Assembly: GCA_900708905.1 (NCBI GenBank) | Contig: CAADRB010000010.1 | Coordinates: forward strand, 2,921,578-2,985,577 | Source of the DNA: Hymenolepis diminuta | Lineage: Eukaryota; Platyhelminthes; Cestoda; Cyclophyllidea; Hymenolepididae | Direction of reading: 5' to 3' | Length of the DNA stretch: 64,000 nucleotides | Part shown: positions 1-13,925 of the stretch, piece after piece | How positions within the stretch are numbered: the first letter of the stretch is position 1 | Layout: the number at the start of each line of letters is the position of its first letter | Program-made: the position numbers and the translations under genes | The notes under the pieces: generated by a model | What the model was told of the DNA's origin: nothing | Database searches by the model: none | The model's input: the letters and a program-made list of their open reading frames with translations, nothing else

Positions 1-3000
1 GGACAATCCTAGTAGTCAGATTAAATAATAAAATAAGATTCATTGGGCAATTCTTCATATCAATAAATTAAAAAGAACTAGTTTTGTATTCATGGTCCTT
101 AATTATAAAAATGTGAGCTCGCGTTTTTAAGTTTATTCGAAAAATCAATACAGTAGAATGTATGAGGAAATTTGTGATTTAATTTTATTAACTATAATAT
201 TCAAAGTAAATTTTCGGAAAATATGTTTATGAATTCCAGACACAAATCAAATCTCGTACAAACTATCCAATTCAACTTTCAACCCCAAGTGAGTAATACT
301 AGATCAAACAGTGACGATAATTGTTTCCGACATATATCCCCCGCTAAAATTTGCCAAGATCATAAATTATTTCATCAAAAGGGACGGAGGGAGATTGTAT
401 GATTCATCTCAAAAGGAGCCATTAAGGCAGATTTTGAATATACTTTTGAATACTTTAAAAGATTGATGAGATAAAGACTTTGCCAACCCATAGGTATCCC
501 CTACCAGCGCTCATCAATCTGATCTAGTAGACCAGAAAATTACTACTAGATTTCAAATAATCATTTAGTGATGAGTGATCCCTCAAATTAAACAGACATT
601 AATTACCAGTTACCGCACTACAGAGAAATTGCGGGAAAATATCCCAAAGATATATTTCAATGACAACTGCATATTTAATAATCTGAGAGAAAATTGCGTT
701 AATATTTTCAAAGATTTATTTCAACTAAAGATAGACACTGGCAAAGAATTTATTTACCACCGCAGGCGTCCAAAATATACAATCTGTTGTCAGCGTAAAT
801 AAATTTTCAAAGGAATGTGAAGGTTAGCCTGGGAATTTCCCAACTTATTTTCATCTCCATTTGTAGACGAAAAATAACAGTCAAAACATATTGATCCTGA
901 CATTCCCATCTAATTTGTGGCAAAGAAATTTATTCAGTAAATGGTAGACGGTATCGAAATAAGGAATATAATAAGGGCAAGAATAAACGAAAGCTGAGGA
1001 GTAGCATTTTGGAGCCATCACATTCTGAGAATCATGTTGCTATTCTCCTCTTAAATACTAATAAGCTAACGGTTGGTTATTCCATTTTATTGATGTGCGC
1101 CGACGATTCCTAAATCTCTGAATTGAAAGGTGTGGATACACACAGTCTTTATAAAAATATTTCCCAATGTTTACTGTGGCTAAATGGAGGCTTAGAAAAG
1201 TAGTGACTGTTAGACTACATCAATGGGTACCAAACTAGCGCCATTTAATATGACTGACAACTGGACTATAGCTACCCCACTTGTCGCGACAGTACACATG
1301 AATAATTAAATTAAATACGGATTAAGAAATCAGTCAGCAAATACTTAGATCAAAAGCACTTCCTCTGATTGTTTGATTCATTGATATGAAGACAATAATG
1401 AATATTTGAAAGACCTGTCTGAAGACAATCTCACTTGTCACTGTGTGTATAATTTTGCATCCGTCTGGATATACGAAAAAAAAGTCTACTTTTTAGACGA
1501 GCGTCACAAAATTGTGCTGAACTCAATACTTCCTATTGTTTATAAAGAATCAATCTATCGTCATCAGAGAAAATTGAATTATTGGTAAAGAGAGAATAAA
1601 TTCTAGATCCTCATAAATTGAAAACTTTACATTCTTCAAACCGTCTTTTGAATAATTGTAGAAAGAGCAATCTAATGTGATAGACAAGTACGTTATCACT
1701 AAGCCACCTGCAAATTGCGACAGAAAAGTGCTTTCTAGCACTTAGCTTGGAAAAGGGGAAAAGCATTCGGAACTCTCTCCCTCTCACTGAGAAATTCGCA
1801 TTCCGCTGCCCCTATATGGAAACAACTAACCACTACGGTAAAATTTATTCTGATATCCGAATTCACTCCAATAAACTTAGTACATATTCGGGTGATTTAA
1901 ACAAAAGGTGGTACCGAAGGTGCGATTAAGATGGGGTATATAGCTATCAATGCAGCATTTACTAAGAAAAGGTAAATTAGTTCTTTCTACTTAGCTTCAG
2001 ATGCTGTCCTTAAAACTTACTGTTTGAAACTATCAATGTTTTGTTGCATAACATCTCTTTTCACAATTTTGTTCAAATTATTCTGACTGCAAAAGAAAAA
2101 GGACCGACTTAAATTCGTTGCCGCTCCTATTTTAAGAGTTATTGGACCAAGATAGTAGTATTATACTAATATGAAAGGTTTTAATATGACAGAGCTCCGT
2201 TACTGAAACGTAAGCAATGCAACATTGAATAAAATCGCTCCTTGATGTTTGTCTTAGTTGAACCATATATCGTCTGCCTTGGTACCAAACCAGCTGGGGT
2301 TAAACAACCAGGTCGCATTTGTTTTATATCCTGTAGCAGTTTTATCAACACTTCTCCGACTGGTGTTTCTACGCTGTTACCGATGGTCATAAAATTTTCG
2401 GAAACACGGGAGCAATGGCCGGTGATGCAATAAATGAGACGAATCGAGGGTAATTGCGCATGTACTACAGAGACTAAGGAGAAAATGCTGACCCTGACCT
2501 TAATGTCGCTGAGACACGAAATCCCAAATTAATTATTTAATGACTACGCATCAGTGAGGTAGCAATTTGCGAATATCGCAGACGTATCAGATGTCATCGA
2601 AGTGAGAATCATCGAATCCAACTAATTCCCATGTAATGAGTTAAAATATCAATTCCATGAGATGGTGATTGGTACTCTCCTTATTTTAATCAGAATTTCA
2701 AGTTAAATCCTTCAATATGCTCACATGATGTTTATCTATTAGGAAAGGGATAATTAAATCATTGTCTTTTATCCTCCCTCCAGAATAATATAAACAAAGA
2801 GGAACTGTAGAAAAGAATTTGTCTTTTTCCCGTAATGAAAATCCATTATTAAATACAATAATTGAACTGTCATTTGAAAAGAAAATTTACGCAAGAGAAA
2901 TAGGAGAAATAAGTTATGTGAGACGGCATTTAATTCCAAAAGATCGGAATTTTCGAACGATTTGCTAAATATCTTCCAATTAATTTTAACTCGAAGGAAT

Positions 3001-6000
3001 GTAAAATTTCTATTCCATTTTGTATCTAATAGTTTCAATTTTCGAGATGTTAAGAGAAATTATTATTAACTACTGATGGAAATGAGTTAAATTGAATCCT
3101 AAACTAGTGAATGAAATTAACATGAAAAAGTACTGATTCTGATTTATACGAGAGTTCCAATTTTACTCGAAAAGGTTCAAAATCAAACAAGCGCTGGAAT
3201 GAATTTCTTTCAGTGTAATTCAAAGATTTTTATCAGTTTAATAAAATCTCCTGATCCCTAAGTTTAGCTTTAAAAATTTAAAAATCAAATTGAAATTTAT
3301 TGGCAGTATCTATAATTAACCTAATTTATGCCTTATTTATATATATTATCCTAGACCTCCCTCCTTAAGATTAGAAAAACCATTTATTCTGATGTAAAGA
3401 CAGTATAAAGCCCTTAAGGACAAATTTGGCGATGCTTACACAAAAGGCAGCCCTCAAAATGTCATGCCCCTGCAAGAGAAAAAGGTGGAAATGACACATT
3501 CAAAGGGTCTTCGGAAGTCCGCTTACAACTTCCTTTTCCTGGTGCTTTTTTCTCAATCACATCCGACAACATCGATGTGCGAATTCTCGTTTCCCGCATT
3601 AACTCCGTATCACGGACGCACTTCTGGGTGCGCAAAATCACACACCTTTACACCTAAGCGAAAACGCGCACCTGGTTTTATCGGCATTAACGGGAGCAAA
3701 CATGTGTTTCTTATGTGTAACGAGAGAGTGAGTCATTTTCCATTCATCTATCCACCCGAAGAATCCCCAACGAGACGGCTTCTATAGACCTACCTCATGG
3801 TAAAATATGAGCGCAATACGTTGGATTTTATCCTCTTGAATTGACTAGGTAAAGCGGTTATAGTAAGAGGAATCGATTATTTTCTGTGCATTCTAAATAA
3901 TTCAAAAAAATTCGTCTCTCGAGCACTTGGTTATTCGATTACTGTCCCTTTATCATCAATTCTACATTAATAGTTAACCAGGCACCCAATCAAACGGGTT
4001 TTCAGCCTTCTTCCTATATGGTCTGAGCAACTGTAGCCGTGGAATTACTTCAAAAGGCTCTTTGAAATATCATGTGGTAGCTATTAAGCGTCCAATTAGA
4101 TCCCGAACCTCGTTGGAGGGAAGTGTATTTTATTACCTATTTTTATCCAGAAGGAACATATCCTAGAGCCCCTCTGATTGAGGATCTCAGTCATTCCACT
4201 TTTCAGATTTGTACTGAAGAGTCTCGATATATTGACATCTGACTTGGCAGATATGAACACTGCGACGTTCCTTAATTGAATTTTCTGTCTGACGCTCACT
4301 TTCGGGGGAGAGAAAATATTACCGAGCCTCTTTAGTAAAACATTCCTATTCATTCCTTCCGGTATCGAAATCACAGGATAAAAATCAATCGTAAACATTC
4401 AAATTCCGAAATCCTAAAGATCATTTAGCATTCCTACAATTAATTGTTCCTCATCTCTCAAGTGATTTATTAAACAAAGTGCGCAAAGGTGAAAGGAAAT
4501 ATATTTGACATTGGCTATTTCGATGGCAATAGCAAAGAGGAGCAGACACATCAAAACTTCGCTAATTACTGTCCAGTGTCTGAGTTGTCAAGCCTTTTGC
4601 CTCTATCTCTAGCTTTCTGGAAAGGTCAACCATGCAACATCTGGAAATGACAAATGCCACGCACTGTCAACATTATTATGATAAGAATGCGAGAAAATAA
4701 ATCTTGGATACAAGGTAGATGATTGCGAAGGAATGCGAAATTGATTACTTTGGAAAAAGAACTAGCAATTCTATTTCTAAGTAAATAGTGGCTGAAAGGT
4801 GAAAAGATTATTAGTCCGTATTTATAGGCGTACTGTCAAGGTAATACTGATTTAAAATAGTGGTTAAGAGAGATGGAGTTTGCAAGCTGAAGCTTCTGGA
4901 AAAATAAAGACGTCAGAATGATTCCTTTTTTATGACTAACCCTTGCCCTTTGTTAGTGATACCTTTTTGGAATCTCTTTTCTTACAAATCCAAGCTTAAG
5001 TTTTAACTACTATCAATACAAAATGCGCTTTCTATAATTGGATAGAAATTGAAACATTTTTTTCAGTCCGTAACAATCTAGTCAAACTTCAAAGCTTAAA
5101 TTTAAAAAATAATTTATATAGTTTTAAAGGGTGAGATATTGTGTGAAATTTTGATAAAGAAAAGAATTCAAGCTTGGATATTCGGTGAATACTTGAGAAA
5201 CCAAGCATTTCAAACAGGCCCAATGCTGGAAAATCAAGTGAAATTACGTTCTAATGACTTCTTCTAATGGCATCGGTATTACAAATGAGTTCAGTGACTT
5301 TTCGTCTGGACTCTATTATCAGGTTTCGCTTTATATTTGATTAGCTGAATTATTCTTCAACTTTGAACAGCATTTTTTTACTTCTGAACACAAATATATT
5401 TCTCTGCTTGTTAGGTGAAACTTGAATTCTCTTAGAATAGCACCACTAACAAAAAATCCTACTTTTGGCTAGGTAAACAACCTACCATACATATAATTTT
5501 CCCCGACTTTTGCAAAAGAAAGAGAAGGAGCTTTAAACACCACGTTTGTGATTTATTGATTGAATTTCAAGAGATTTAACTGATTTCAGAATAAAACCAC
5601 ATAGAAAATGCAGATATTATTAACACTGTTCCAAGAGTTTCGTAGGGTAAATACAAAATCAAAAAGCTAGATGTATTTCCAGAACATTTGAAGAAAACTC
5701 ACTCACAACGACATGAAGCCTTACCAAACTTTCAACCAAAAGAACGCTGTCACAAAACTCAAATTATGAAGCTCTTTAAGACAATGAGACACCAACTACA
5801 AACCTGGCTATTTAAGATTCTTTAATTTCAAAGTTGAAATTACCTTTTACTTTTTGATGCGATATTTGATCAAAAGGACTAAAACTATCTTTACCAACGA
5901 ACACATTTTGAGACAGTCGTCCATTGCTTCAGAGCCTTCCATAAACGTTCAAATTCAGTCTAGATAAATCAGAGTTAATTGATAATAAGGATTATGAATC

Positions 6001-8548
6001 CGATTGATATAAAGATTTCCCCTGGATGAAAATATAAATAACCTGAACAAGCATGTGAAGTAAGAATTATTAGACTTCCGATTCAAGACCATTCAAGGAT
6101 TTCCGAGTCAGTTTTATTCAGTGCAAGTCTTCAGTTTCAAAGATACTTAAGCCGAGATTTAATTCATTAACAATTTCCCATAATTACTTACATTTTTTCT
6201 GAGCAAACTTTCTAGATCCATTAATATCTGCAGATTCAAATGATATTTTAAATGTCGATTGATCGCCATTTCATTTACAATAAAATATCCAGACAGTGAA
6301 TGGGGAAATATTACAAAAATTCAGGAAAAGTAAAAATAATACCTAACTCGAAACCATACCATGAAGACTACACAAACAGCGTAATTAAAAGAAAACAGTC
6401 ATAATTTTCGATCAGAAATCCCCTTAATTACTACCCAAAGTCAACTAAATTGCGAAATAGGTACAGTATTTTACCATTTTTAAAACTTAATTTCTAGATT
6501 AATCAATAATGGAGGCGAAATTCGTTTTCCTATGTATTTTCTCCTTAAAGAGAATGCATAGATTTATGCTGCTACCTATTAAGGGGAGTATAAAAGCGAA
6601 TAAATGTAATATAAGTGCACAGTTATTCGCGATTTATAAAAACGAACACTCAGATAGATGTCGAGTTTATTAAAACAATCCCTTTTACCAAAGCCCCTCG
6701 ATATGGGTGGCAAAAAGTCGGAAATATTACTAACGACCCATCTAAGTAGGAAGATAGAAGAGGACGAAGAAGAAAAGGAAGAAGATTTAGCGTAAGCGAG
6801 TATTTTAAAAAAGTTGACGGAAACGGCAAAAAAGAATGTGACTGAAAAACAAGACATCACAAATGCCGTTGGAAATGTATGAAGAGATCGTAATAAATGG
6901 GAAAAGTATAGCCAAAAGGGGGAAAAGAAAATGAGTCATAACTGAAACACATAGTAGATACAGTTGTATTAGAATGATGTCTACAATCTACATGCTGGAT
7001 AGATTGCCTCATGAGGTTCCAAGTGTAAATATTTGATGTTCTGTAAAACGGACATAGTGAGACATGTGATTTACCGGTCATAGAATTCAGGACAGAATCT
7101 ATCCATTCGATTGAAAAGACTTAGAGTGCAGAAAATCGACCTGCGCGGTTTAGAAAAAGGATAAAGTAGAAGAATTCTCCTTGAATGAATTATAGTGAGC
7201 AGTGCTATGTCAAATATATCACTGCCAATCTCTTCTACTTGACCTTGTATAAAGATGCAGATACATCGAATAGCATGACCAACCGCGCAAGTAAATCAAA
7301 CGGTCAACGAGCTGAGTACAGTGAACATTAACTGCACCCATAAATCTGAGATTCCATTAATAAAAAATGAATATTACGACATCACAGTGCTGATTTTCCC
7401 CTAATGAAAATATAGGCAACTCGATGCTTCCAATTTTAAGAGAAGTAAGACTTGTGATGTATTGGCTTCATTACCCGATTATTACTGACCCCCCTCCCCG
7501 TTTCGCACCTTATTAGACTCGTTTGTTATTTCCCTTATTTCAGATGCTTTTCCACAATTTCCATTCAATAGACCTCAAATCTCAGCTTTAACGAAACTTG
7601 ACAGCCTCGAACGCCTTAACTGATTCTTTCTGATCTCAAGAAAAAGCTTTACTTTTTAGAAAGGGAATCTCCATATAACGCTTCTTAAATTTAAAATGAT
7701 TTTCATCAAACTGGCAATGTATCCATCACAGTTCTTAGTTGACAATGGATATATTTACTAAAACTGGTTCAATATGTCACTCGAAATACCATGAGAACAT
7801 TTCAGAGTATGAGAATTTGAAAAACAGATTCAAAGCTTGACAACTTGGCCATCCGGGTCTAGACCGACCCTTGGTAAATACTGCTCTTAAGCGATAATAA
7901 TGTCTTAATTCGAAGAGGAAAATTGATGAAGACTTATATTAAGCGAATGTCATGTAGGAGATAAATTCAAGGCCTGCGAAACTCTGATCCTAGAGCTAAA
8001 TATGAATAATAATTCCATTAAAATGAAAGAACGAATCTTGTCTATCTTTTATGATCCCATCATTTAAAGCCACGGGATTTTTCCCAACATACTGAACGAA
8101 GTGTATAAATAGACCGAACTGTTAGTCTGGATCACCTTAATAATAATAATAATAAAGGATCATAAAGCGGACGCCATAAAATTTCCCTCTAAGGTATGAA
8201 AGAGGCGAAAAAACTACCCTTGAACTGACTAATCCTCCTCTTTTCGATCAAAATTACTTCAATTTGGGCAAAATGCCACTCGAAGAGGAAAAAATATACA
8301 TTAATTCAGTCACGACACAACTTTTTCCCAGATTCCTTTCTGCTGTATTTTTTTCTTAAACTGAATGACCCTTGTTTAAGCCAATTTTTGACGAGTAAAT
8401 TAGAAATTAGTGAGTATTAAAATTTATCAGTTTACCAAAGGCAAAGTAATAATAAGAAATAGTTGCAAATAAATCAAATATTCCATAAATTATAGATTTA
8501 TATTAGTAGATTTTAGTTACAATATTTAAATTTCAAAACAAAACTCAC
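1..8548. other. Gene-free AT-rich stretch
   Basis: I see no exon here that matches a known family. The open frames are short, lack splice context and have no recognisable domains. The C-terminal exons of the VANGL gene should lie on this side, because the visible exon ends at a splice donor at 8543-8548, but I could not find the conserved sequence that follows the DFP residues. The stretch is therefore either part of a long VANGL intron or the intron plus repeats. A somewhat GC-richer patch at about 3440-3790 on the plus strand is the only local change in composition that I noticed. Confidence 0.6.
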
Positions 8549-10279
8549 TGGAAAGTCAACGTTGTACTTTTGAATAATCTGTGTAGCAACCACTTCCAGG
8601 CTTGAACCAGTAATTCTGTAGCTTTTACTAGCACCATCCGGAGATCTGACAACTTGAACCACATAGTGTCTTCCATTTCCCTTGATATAATTCCAAGTTC
8701 TCAGAGTCACGCCGACCAAATGAAGTAGTAGAAGAGTATCCGTGAAAGTTAAAACAAAACTGACAAGACTAGCATAGGAAGGATTTGACGCATCACCTTG
8801 ATCCGCGATATCTGAAGGTGTTGCCAAGGCAGCGGGTAATCCAAATTGTGCTCGAAGGTCCTGAGATACCGCAGAGAGGTGTTCTGACCTAGGCTGAAGT
8901 AACCATTTCATCCATCGGGCAGCAAAAGCCACCCAGAAGGCACAGGTTGCTCCTACCCCTAGGAAATTCACAGAAAGCGTCAATCCTATAAGTCTTTCAG
9001 AAGAGGGATACGGATGAAGTGTAACCGGATCGAATGGAGAGTAATCTAGACTGAAACATCCAAGAGCTCGGAATTTCCGATTGAGGAGAGCTGACACAGA
9101 CATCGGTCGAATTCTCAACCTCTTACAGACACAAGCAATCGGTTGAATGTAAAGTTTCCAAGTAGTCAAACAAAGGAGGAGCATTTTAACAGATATTGAA
9201 AGTAGATTCGCTTCACAACGAACATTACATGAATTCATAATGGGTAATCTCGCAAATAATCCAAATCCAGTTGAAGCATCTCTGCCCAAAGACAGGATTA
9301 TAGGTATAATAAGCATTAAGAGGGGAGATAGAAGACAACTAATTGCTAGAAAACATATGAATGAAAGACCAAAAAGACCGCAGTAATTAGCATTAACAGG
9401 ACGAGCTCGATTCTGCTCACTATCCGACCACTGTTCCTCCTCTCGAGAAGCTACCAAATTTGCTCCAAACATTCCTGTAATAGGCTTCTTTCTTCTTAAG
9501 TTCGGTGAGGAGGTAGATTCACGATAATAGTGTTTCTTCATTGAGGGGAGAGAGTTTGCATGTCCATGTTCAAGGGCGTGGGCCCAGGAGGTTCGATGGG
9601 AGTAATCGCAGTTGCAAGAGGGTGATCGAGATCGATGCTGCTCACTTCTTCGACGACTCCATCGATGTCTCTTGTGTCTTCCACCACGGTTACTACCATC
9701 CATCTCACTTTCAGAAAGACAATGAGAAGAAGCCTTGTGTGATTTTTTATGTCTACGTTCAACAACATATCTTCCATTTTCCCCCTCCGATGAACGTCTT
9801 CTTCTGCCACGATAATTATTATCACTACATCTTGTAGAAGCAGATATTTGAGAAGCTGCGCAAACTGTGGTACCCTCTTCAGGATCAGATTGAAGAGTTT
9901 TTAGCCCATTATCGCGTAGGATTCCACCGTTCTCTCTAGCATTTTGATTGGCCTGATAACTGTCAGCACAACTAAGTGTAGCACTACTGCTCTCATTTTC
10001 AAATCTGCCATTCCCACCAGTTTCGTGATGAAGTAGGAAGGCACTACTTGGATCTTGACGCCAATAATTGGCCAGAGCTTGCCCAGGAACGCGATGAATT
10101 ACAGTGACCTCAGAACCGGGATAAGTGATATCATCAAACTGCTCTGAAACTGGAGTGTGAGTATCTGGGGGAAATGAGGCACTGGGAAGTTGGAGAGAAC
10201 CGTCTCCATTGGGATTAAATACACCAGTCTGCTGATGACCATTTGTTGGAGTGAGTTCAAAATATGTGGGCGGATGCAT
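8549..10279 (-). CDS. VANGL: Van Gogh / VANGL planar cell polarity protein, 5' coding exon (partial)
   Basis: This exon encodes 577 residues of a four-pass membrane protein of the Van Gogh/Strabismus family, which forms core planar-polarity complexes with Prickle at cell junctions. Residues 1-298 are a long polar N-terminal tail with Arg/Ser/His-rich runs (about 150-260). Four hydrophobic segments follow at about 299-331, 358-379, 430-455 and 503-525. The identification rests on the block just after the fourth segment, VVRSPDGASKSYRI to KYNVDFP (about 543-577), which matches the family pattern VVRSTDGxSR to EKYYxDFPVYNP. The exon stops after CCA at a GTGAGT donor (8543-8548) in phase 0, so the cytoplasmic C-terminus is missing here. 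The start at 10279 is the first ATG after an in-frame TGA in the leader. The tail is much longer than the roughly 110 residues of vertebrate VANGL, and the loops between segments 2-3 and 3-4 are expanded. Single-copy function is inferred. Confidence 0.85.
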
Positions 10280-10323
10280 GGTGTTAGATCAAAGTTAAAT
10301 GCGCAACATCCGATGGGACTGCT
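10280..10323 (-). other. 5' untranslated exon piece of VANGL, with acceptor or trans-splice site
   Basis: On the minus strand the sequence CATTTACAG ends at 10324, which is a strong splice acceptor 44 bases before the VANGL ATG. The 44 bases contain an in-frame TGA, so they are untranslated. They could follow an upstream non-coding exon, or they could receive a spliced leader, since flatworms are known to trans-splice. The sequence alone does not decide between these. Confidence 0.55.
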
Positions 10324-13300
10324 CTGTAAATGAAGAAAAATCACATATGAATGATTGATTGATAGTTCCTAAATGATATGAACATGCGCAAATAATGGGA
10401 TAACCACAGAGATAAGATAGGCCATTCATCATGTTGTAAAGTTCTTTGGCGATAATTGATGGGAATGAAAAGCGCATTTGTTCAAGTAACAGACACACAT
10501 TTAAACTGCCTTCAGGTCTAGAATGTATTTTCGGATTAAAATAAAGAGAATGAAGGATAGTGAGAAAGTCTGTGTTCTATATTGTATGGATATATATTAA
10601 ATTAAGGTTACGAATTTTGACATCAATATTGTTATTAATAAATAATGATAATATATAATAAAAACTAGTGAACATAGGATTTTATCAGCTATAGGTAATT
10701 CTGAGCGGTTAATAACAATAAATTTGATAAGTGATTTAGTTCAACTCTGCGTAAAAGTTCATGAAATGCGTTTTCAAACGCATTTATGTTAAATACAAAC
10801 TTTTAGCGACATATCAGGCTTTACTTATATTGAGTCTAAATATATAAAATATATAAATTAGCAATTTTAATAACAATAAAAAATAATACATGGGATAAAA
10901 ATATTAATGGGCTATATTAACGCTCTGTAAATAAGCTTATCGTTTCTAAATAAAATTATAATTCCTGCAATCCACAATTATTAAAAGATTTAGCAAGATG
11001 CCTACAAAAATATTATTTAACTGTGGCTCAAAAATCATACAGGATATTTTAACGTTACTTAAATTTATTTTCTAAAAGTATATATTATCCTATAATTTAG
11101 TGAAAAAATCCAAATATCAATTTAAATTCTATGTGAGTAACAGGAAAATCATACATGCTATATATGTCAAGGAACGATAGAATTATCAAAAAATGTACGA
11201 AACACCGGATCTACATCAAAATCCTGATGGTCCAAATTCAAATGCGATGTCAAGGTTTTATATGCCTTGATTATAAATCTACCTTTAAACGTTCAAAGTG
11301 TAATTAAAATTTTCAAAATTCAATATTTTCAACCTATTTTTAGGCAATAATTGTATATTTATTTATTAATCTAAATAAGTAATTAGAATTTGATAGCTTA
11401 TTTCCTATGATATGATTCATTCAGTAAATAAACAAGAATATATGAGCTGCCTTCGTTATATACGATATTCAATTCACTGTTTTATGTATATTTTAAATTA
11501 TTTAATGATTTGATTCCTTTTTAGTTCTTTGCATATTTTTCCTTTTCAAAATCTTTTTCGTATCTCACAAATCAATTTCCGCTGCTTAATACTTAAACAT
11601 TCGATATTCTGTCAAGTCATATTTTATGAATGATAGCATACATTAAATTTATTCAACAAATATTAGTATTGTAAAACTATACGGGGGTTAAACAGTAATT
11701 CGCCAATATTTTAATAGCATATTTCCATCATTAATTACTGATATAATAATTCCAAAATGAAATTTCAATAAGGAAGAACCATAACAAACTTTAACCAAAT
11801 TCCAGAAATATGCTGTCAAGTTGCTAGTAATAGATATTAGTCAGACAATATAGGTTACTATGTTTCGACATCTCAAGTTGTCTCTTCATCAGAGACACAG
11901 ATCAAATTTTGACTAATCCAAATAGAAAATTGAGTGATTTTATTTTAATTCCATAATTTACCATAAGTCAGAGTAGGTTAAATATTATACATAATCTATT
12001 GTTTCTAATTTCCTGGCTGACACATTTCTTAGTCGTAATATCAAACCAATCAGTGTATAGACGCAAATCCTTTCTAAATAGACGAATTCGGGGCTTAACT
12101 TGTGTAGAGTTCAACTGATGTATGGTAGTGTAGAAAGGCATGAATGTGAGGATTCCTTAACTTAATATGAACACCTGTGCTTGATTTAAAGGGTTATATA
12201 CATACAATAAACCCGGACTGTGCTCCCCATGGAAAACTTTCTTAAAAATAAAAAAAAATATGAATCTTATTAGAAGAGGAGATTTTCTGCACATTCTAAG
12301 TAAAAGATTAGAACAAGACCACTTAATGAGGGATCGCGATAAAGAATTAGTAAGAGAAGGAAGGGGAGAATTAAGAGCAGGATCTAGAAGAAGAGTGAAC
12401 AGATCGGTATGGTACAAAAAGAATATGGTTAAATACTTAGACTCCATTATTTATTTTATAGAGGCTTATAAAATTCCGATAACACTTAGAACAGAACAGA
12501 TATGAGTTAGCATACTTACCCATATTTTCAGTGTGTGCAATCATTCCAGCACGAATATCAGATAAAAAGTGGTTTGCCGGTGGAATATATGAATAGATGG
12601 AATGCTAACTGATGAGAAAAGAAAACTCCATCAAGGTGATAAATTACAGAAGTATATTTTAAGTAACCCCAATCTCAGTAAAGATACATTAGGAGCCGGA
12701 CGAATTTAGACTAGAATATCCCACCTTAAAACTTATGATTTTCCAATGGATAATAGAAAATAACAGCCTTTCAAGAATGAGAAGACCAAGAATAAAGTTT
12801 ATTAGACAGTTGGGAATGGATGAGAGGCGAAAGGCGGAAAGAGTAAGGAGAGGAATTGGGAGTTAAGAGGGAGGCGAGAGTACTGGGTGAGCACAATCTG
12901 GGTAGTGAGGAGCAGGTGAAATGTGGAACGATAATGGTGTTGACCGATTTGATGTTCTTTGTTCATTGATGAGCAATTGACAGAGAGGTTAGAAGTAGGT
13001 GGGCAATATAAGGGGAGAGACTGAGCAGGTCTATGAGCCAGAGTGCACAGTTACTACATATTTATACACCGTATCTAAATTTCTAATTACTTTCCCAACC
13101 TATTCTAACATGCATCCATCCAGACATTTTTCATAATCATAATAATTATTATTAAGTAAGCTAAGTATGTCTTATTCCAAATCATAATGAATTTATTTTA
13201 AATAGGCTTATCTGCTAATCTTCATTCAGAGTTGTAATCTATTCGTATAATCATTCAAACATAACAACTGTGCACCCATGGAGGTTAATTTTCGCATATT

Positions 13301-13925
13301 TGTATACTATCGATCGGTCTTTGTCAGTGTATGAAATATGACATTGGAATACTAGTAAGAAAGGCGGGAATGTGTCAATATGGACTTTGTTCAAGGAGTA
13401 ATGTTTAATGCTTTGAGGCCCTAAGAATCTATTCTTCAGATAATGACAACCTACACAGAATAGGGCTTGTCGGGAATATTCAACAAAATTACGAATAATT
13501 CAATCATGGTCATACAGAGAATACAGTTAATTAATTGGAAATTCAAGTAATTTTAATCGGAGCTTTCGAATTTTGGCAAATCGGAAAGCGACAATTGCTG
13601 CGACTTTAACTTGAAATCAGTATTGTTTTGACATTTTTGTTTGCTAATTAATTTAAATAGCAACTCTTTCAATTTTCAACAATGCGCTTCTTGAAACAGC
13701 TACTGAGACTATTGTTGTTTCTGTAGTTCTGCAACAGAGCAAGTTATTACTATATCCCTGTTAGCAAAGTAAGCACTGTTGTTCGATCTATAAGACGGTA
13801 GACCTTGTAGAAATTAGTATTTCTCATCCATCTTGAAATTATTGACGTAAATTCTTCACTTAATTCATTAATATAGAGCAGCATGTTATCGAAAATCTTC
13901 ATCCTCGGAAAAAATTTTTTGAATT
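10324..13925. other. AT-rich intergenic stretch
   Basis: No gene is supported. Most of it is strongly AT-rich with many stops in every frame. A possible retroelement hairpin lies at 11837-11917 and is listed separately. From about 12775 to 13025 the plus strand is purine-rich, with repeated GGAGAG and GAGGCG words. The open frames at 12.16-12.5 kb overlap on both strands and are low in complexity. Confidence 0.6.
11837..11917 (-). repeat. Possible Penelope-like or hammerhead-like element remnant
   Basis: Read on the minus strand, this stretch has CTGATGA (11892-11886) and GAAAC (11866-11862) separated by a segment that can form GACA/TGTC, followed by ATAG-TAAC-CTAT and then GTC. The outer arms ATTAGTCA and TGACTAAT pair over eight bases. 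CTGATGA and GAAA are the conserved core words of hammerhead ribozymes, and Penelope-like retroelements are known to carry such motifs. The bases next to the core do not form a clean stem I, so it may be decayed or coincidental. Confidence 0.35.

Noticed and set aside
3464..3787. Plus-strand 107-codon open frame with a hydrophobic stretch
   Set aside because: It starts with ATG and is slightly GC-richer, but shows no signal peptide layout, splice context or family similarity.
11837..11917. Fully functional hammerhead ribozyme
   Set aside because: Core words are present, but the bases flanking CTGATGA and GTC do not form stem I, so only a remnant or element-end interpretation is kept.
12157..12505. 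Arg/Glu-rich open frames on both strands
   Set aside because: Overlapping frames in purine-rich low-complexity DNA are expected by chance.
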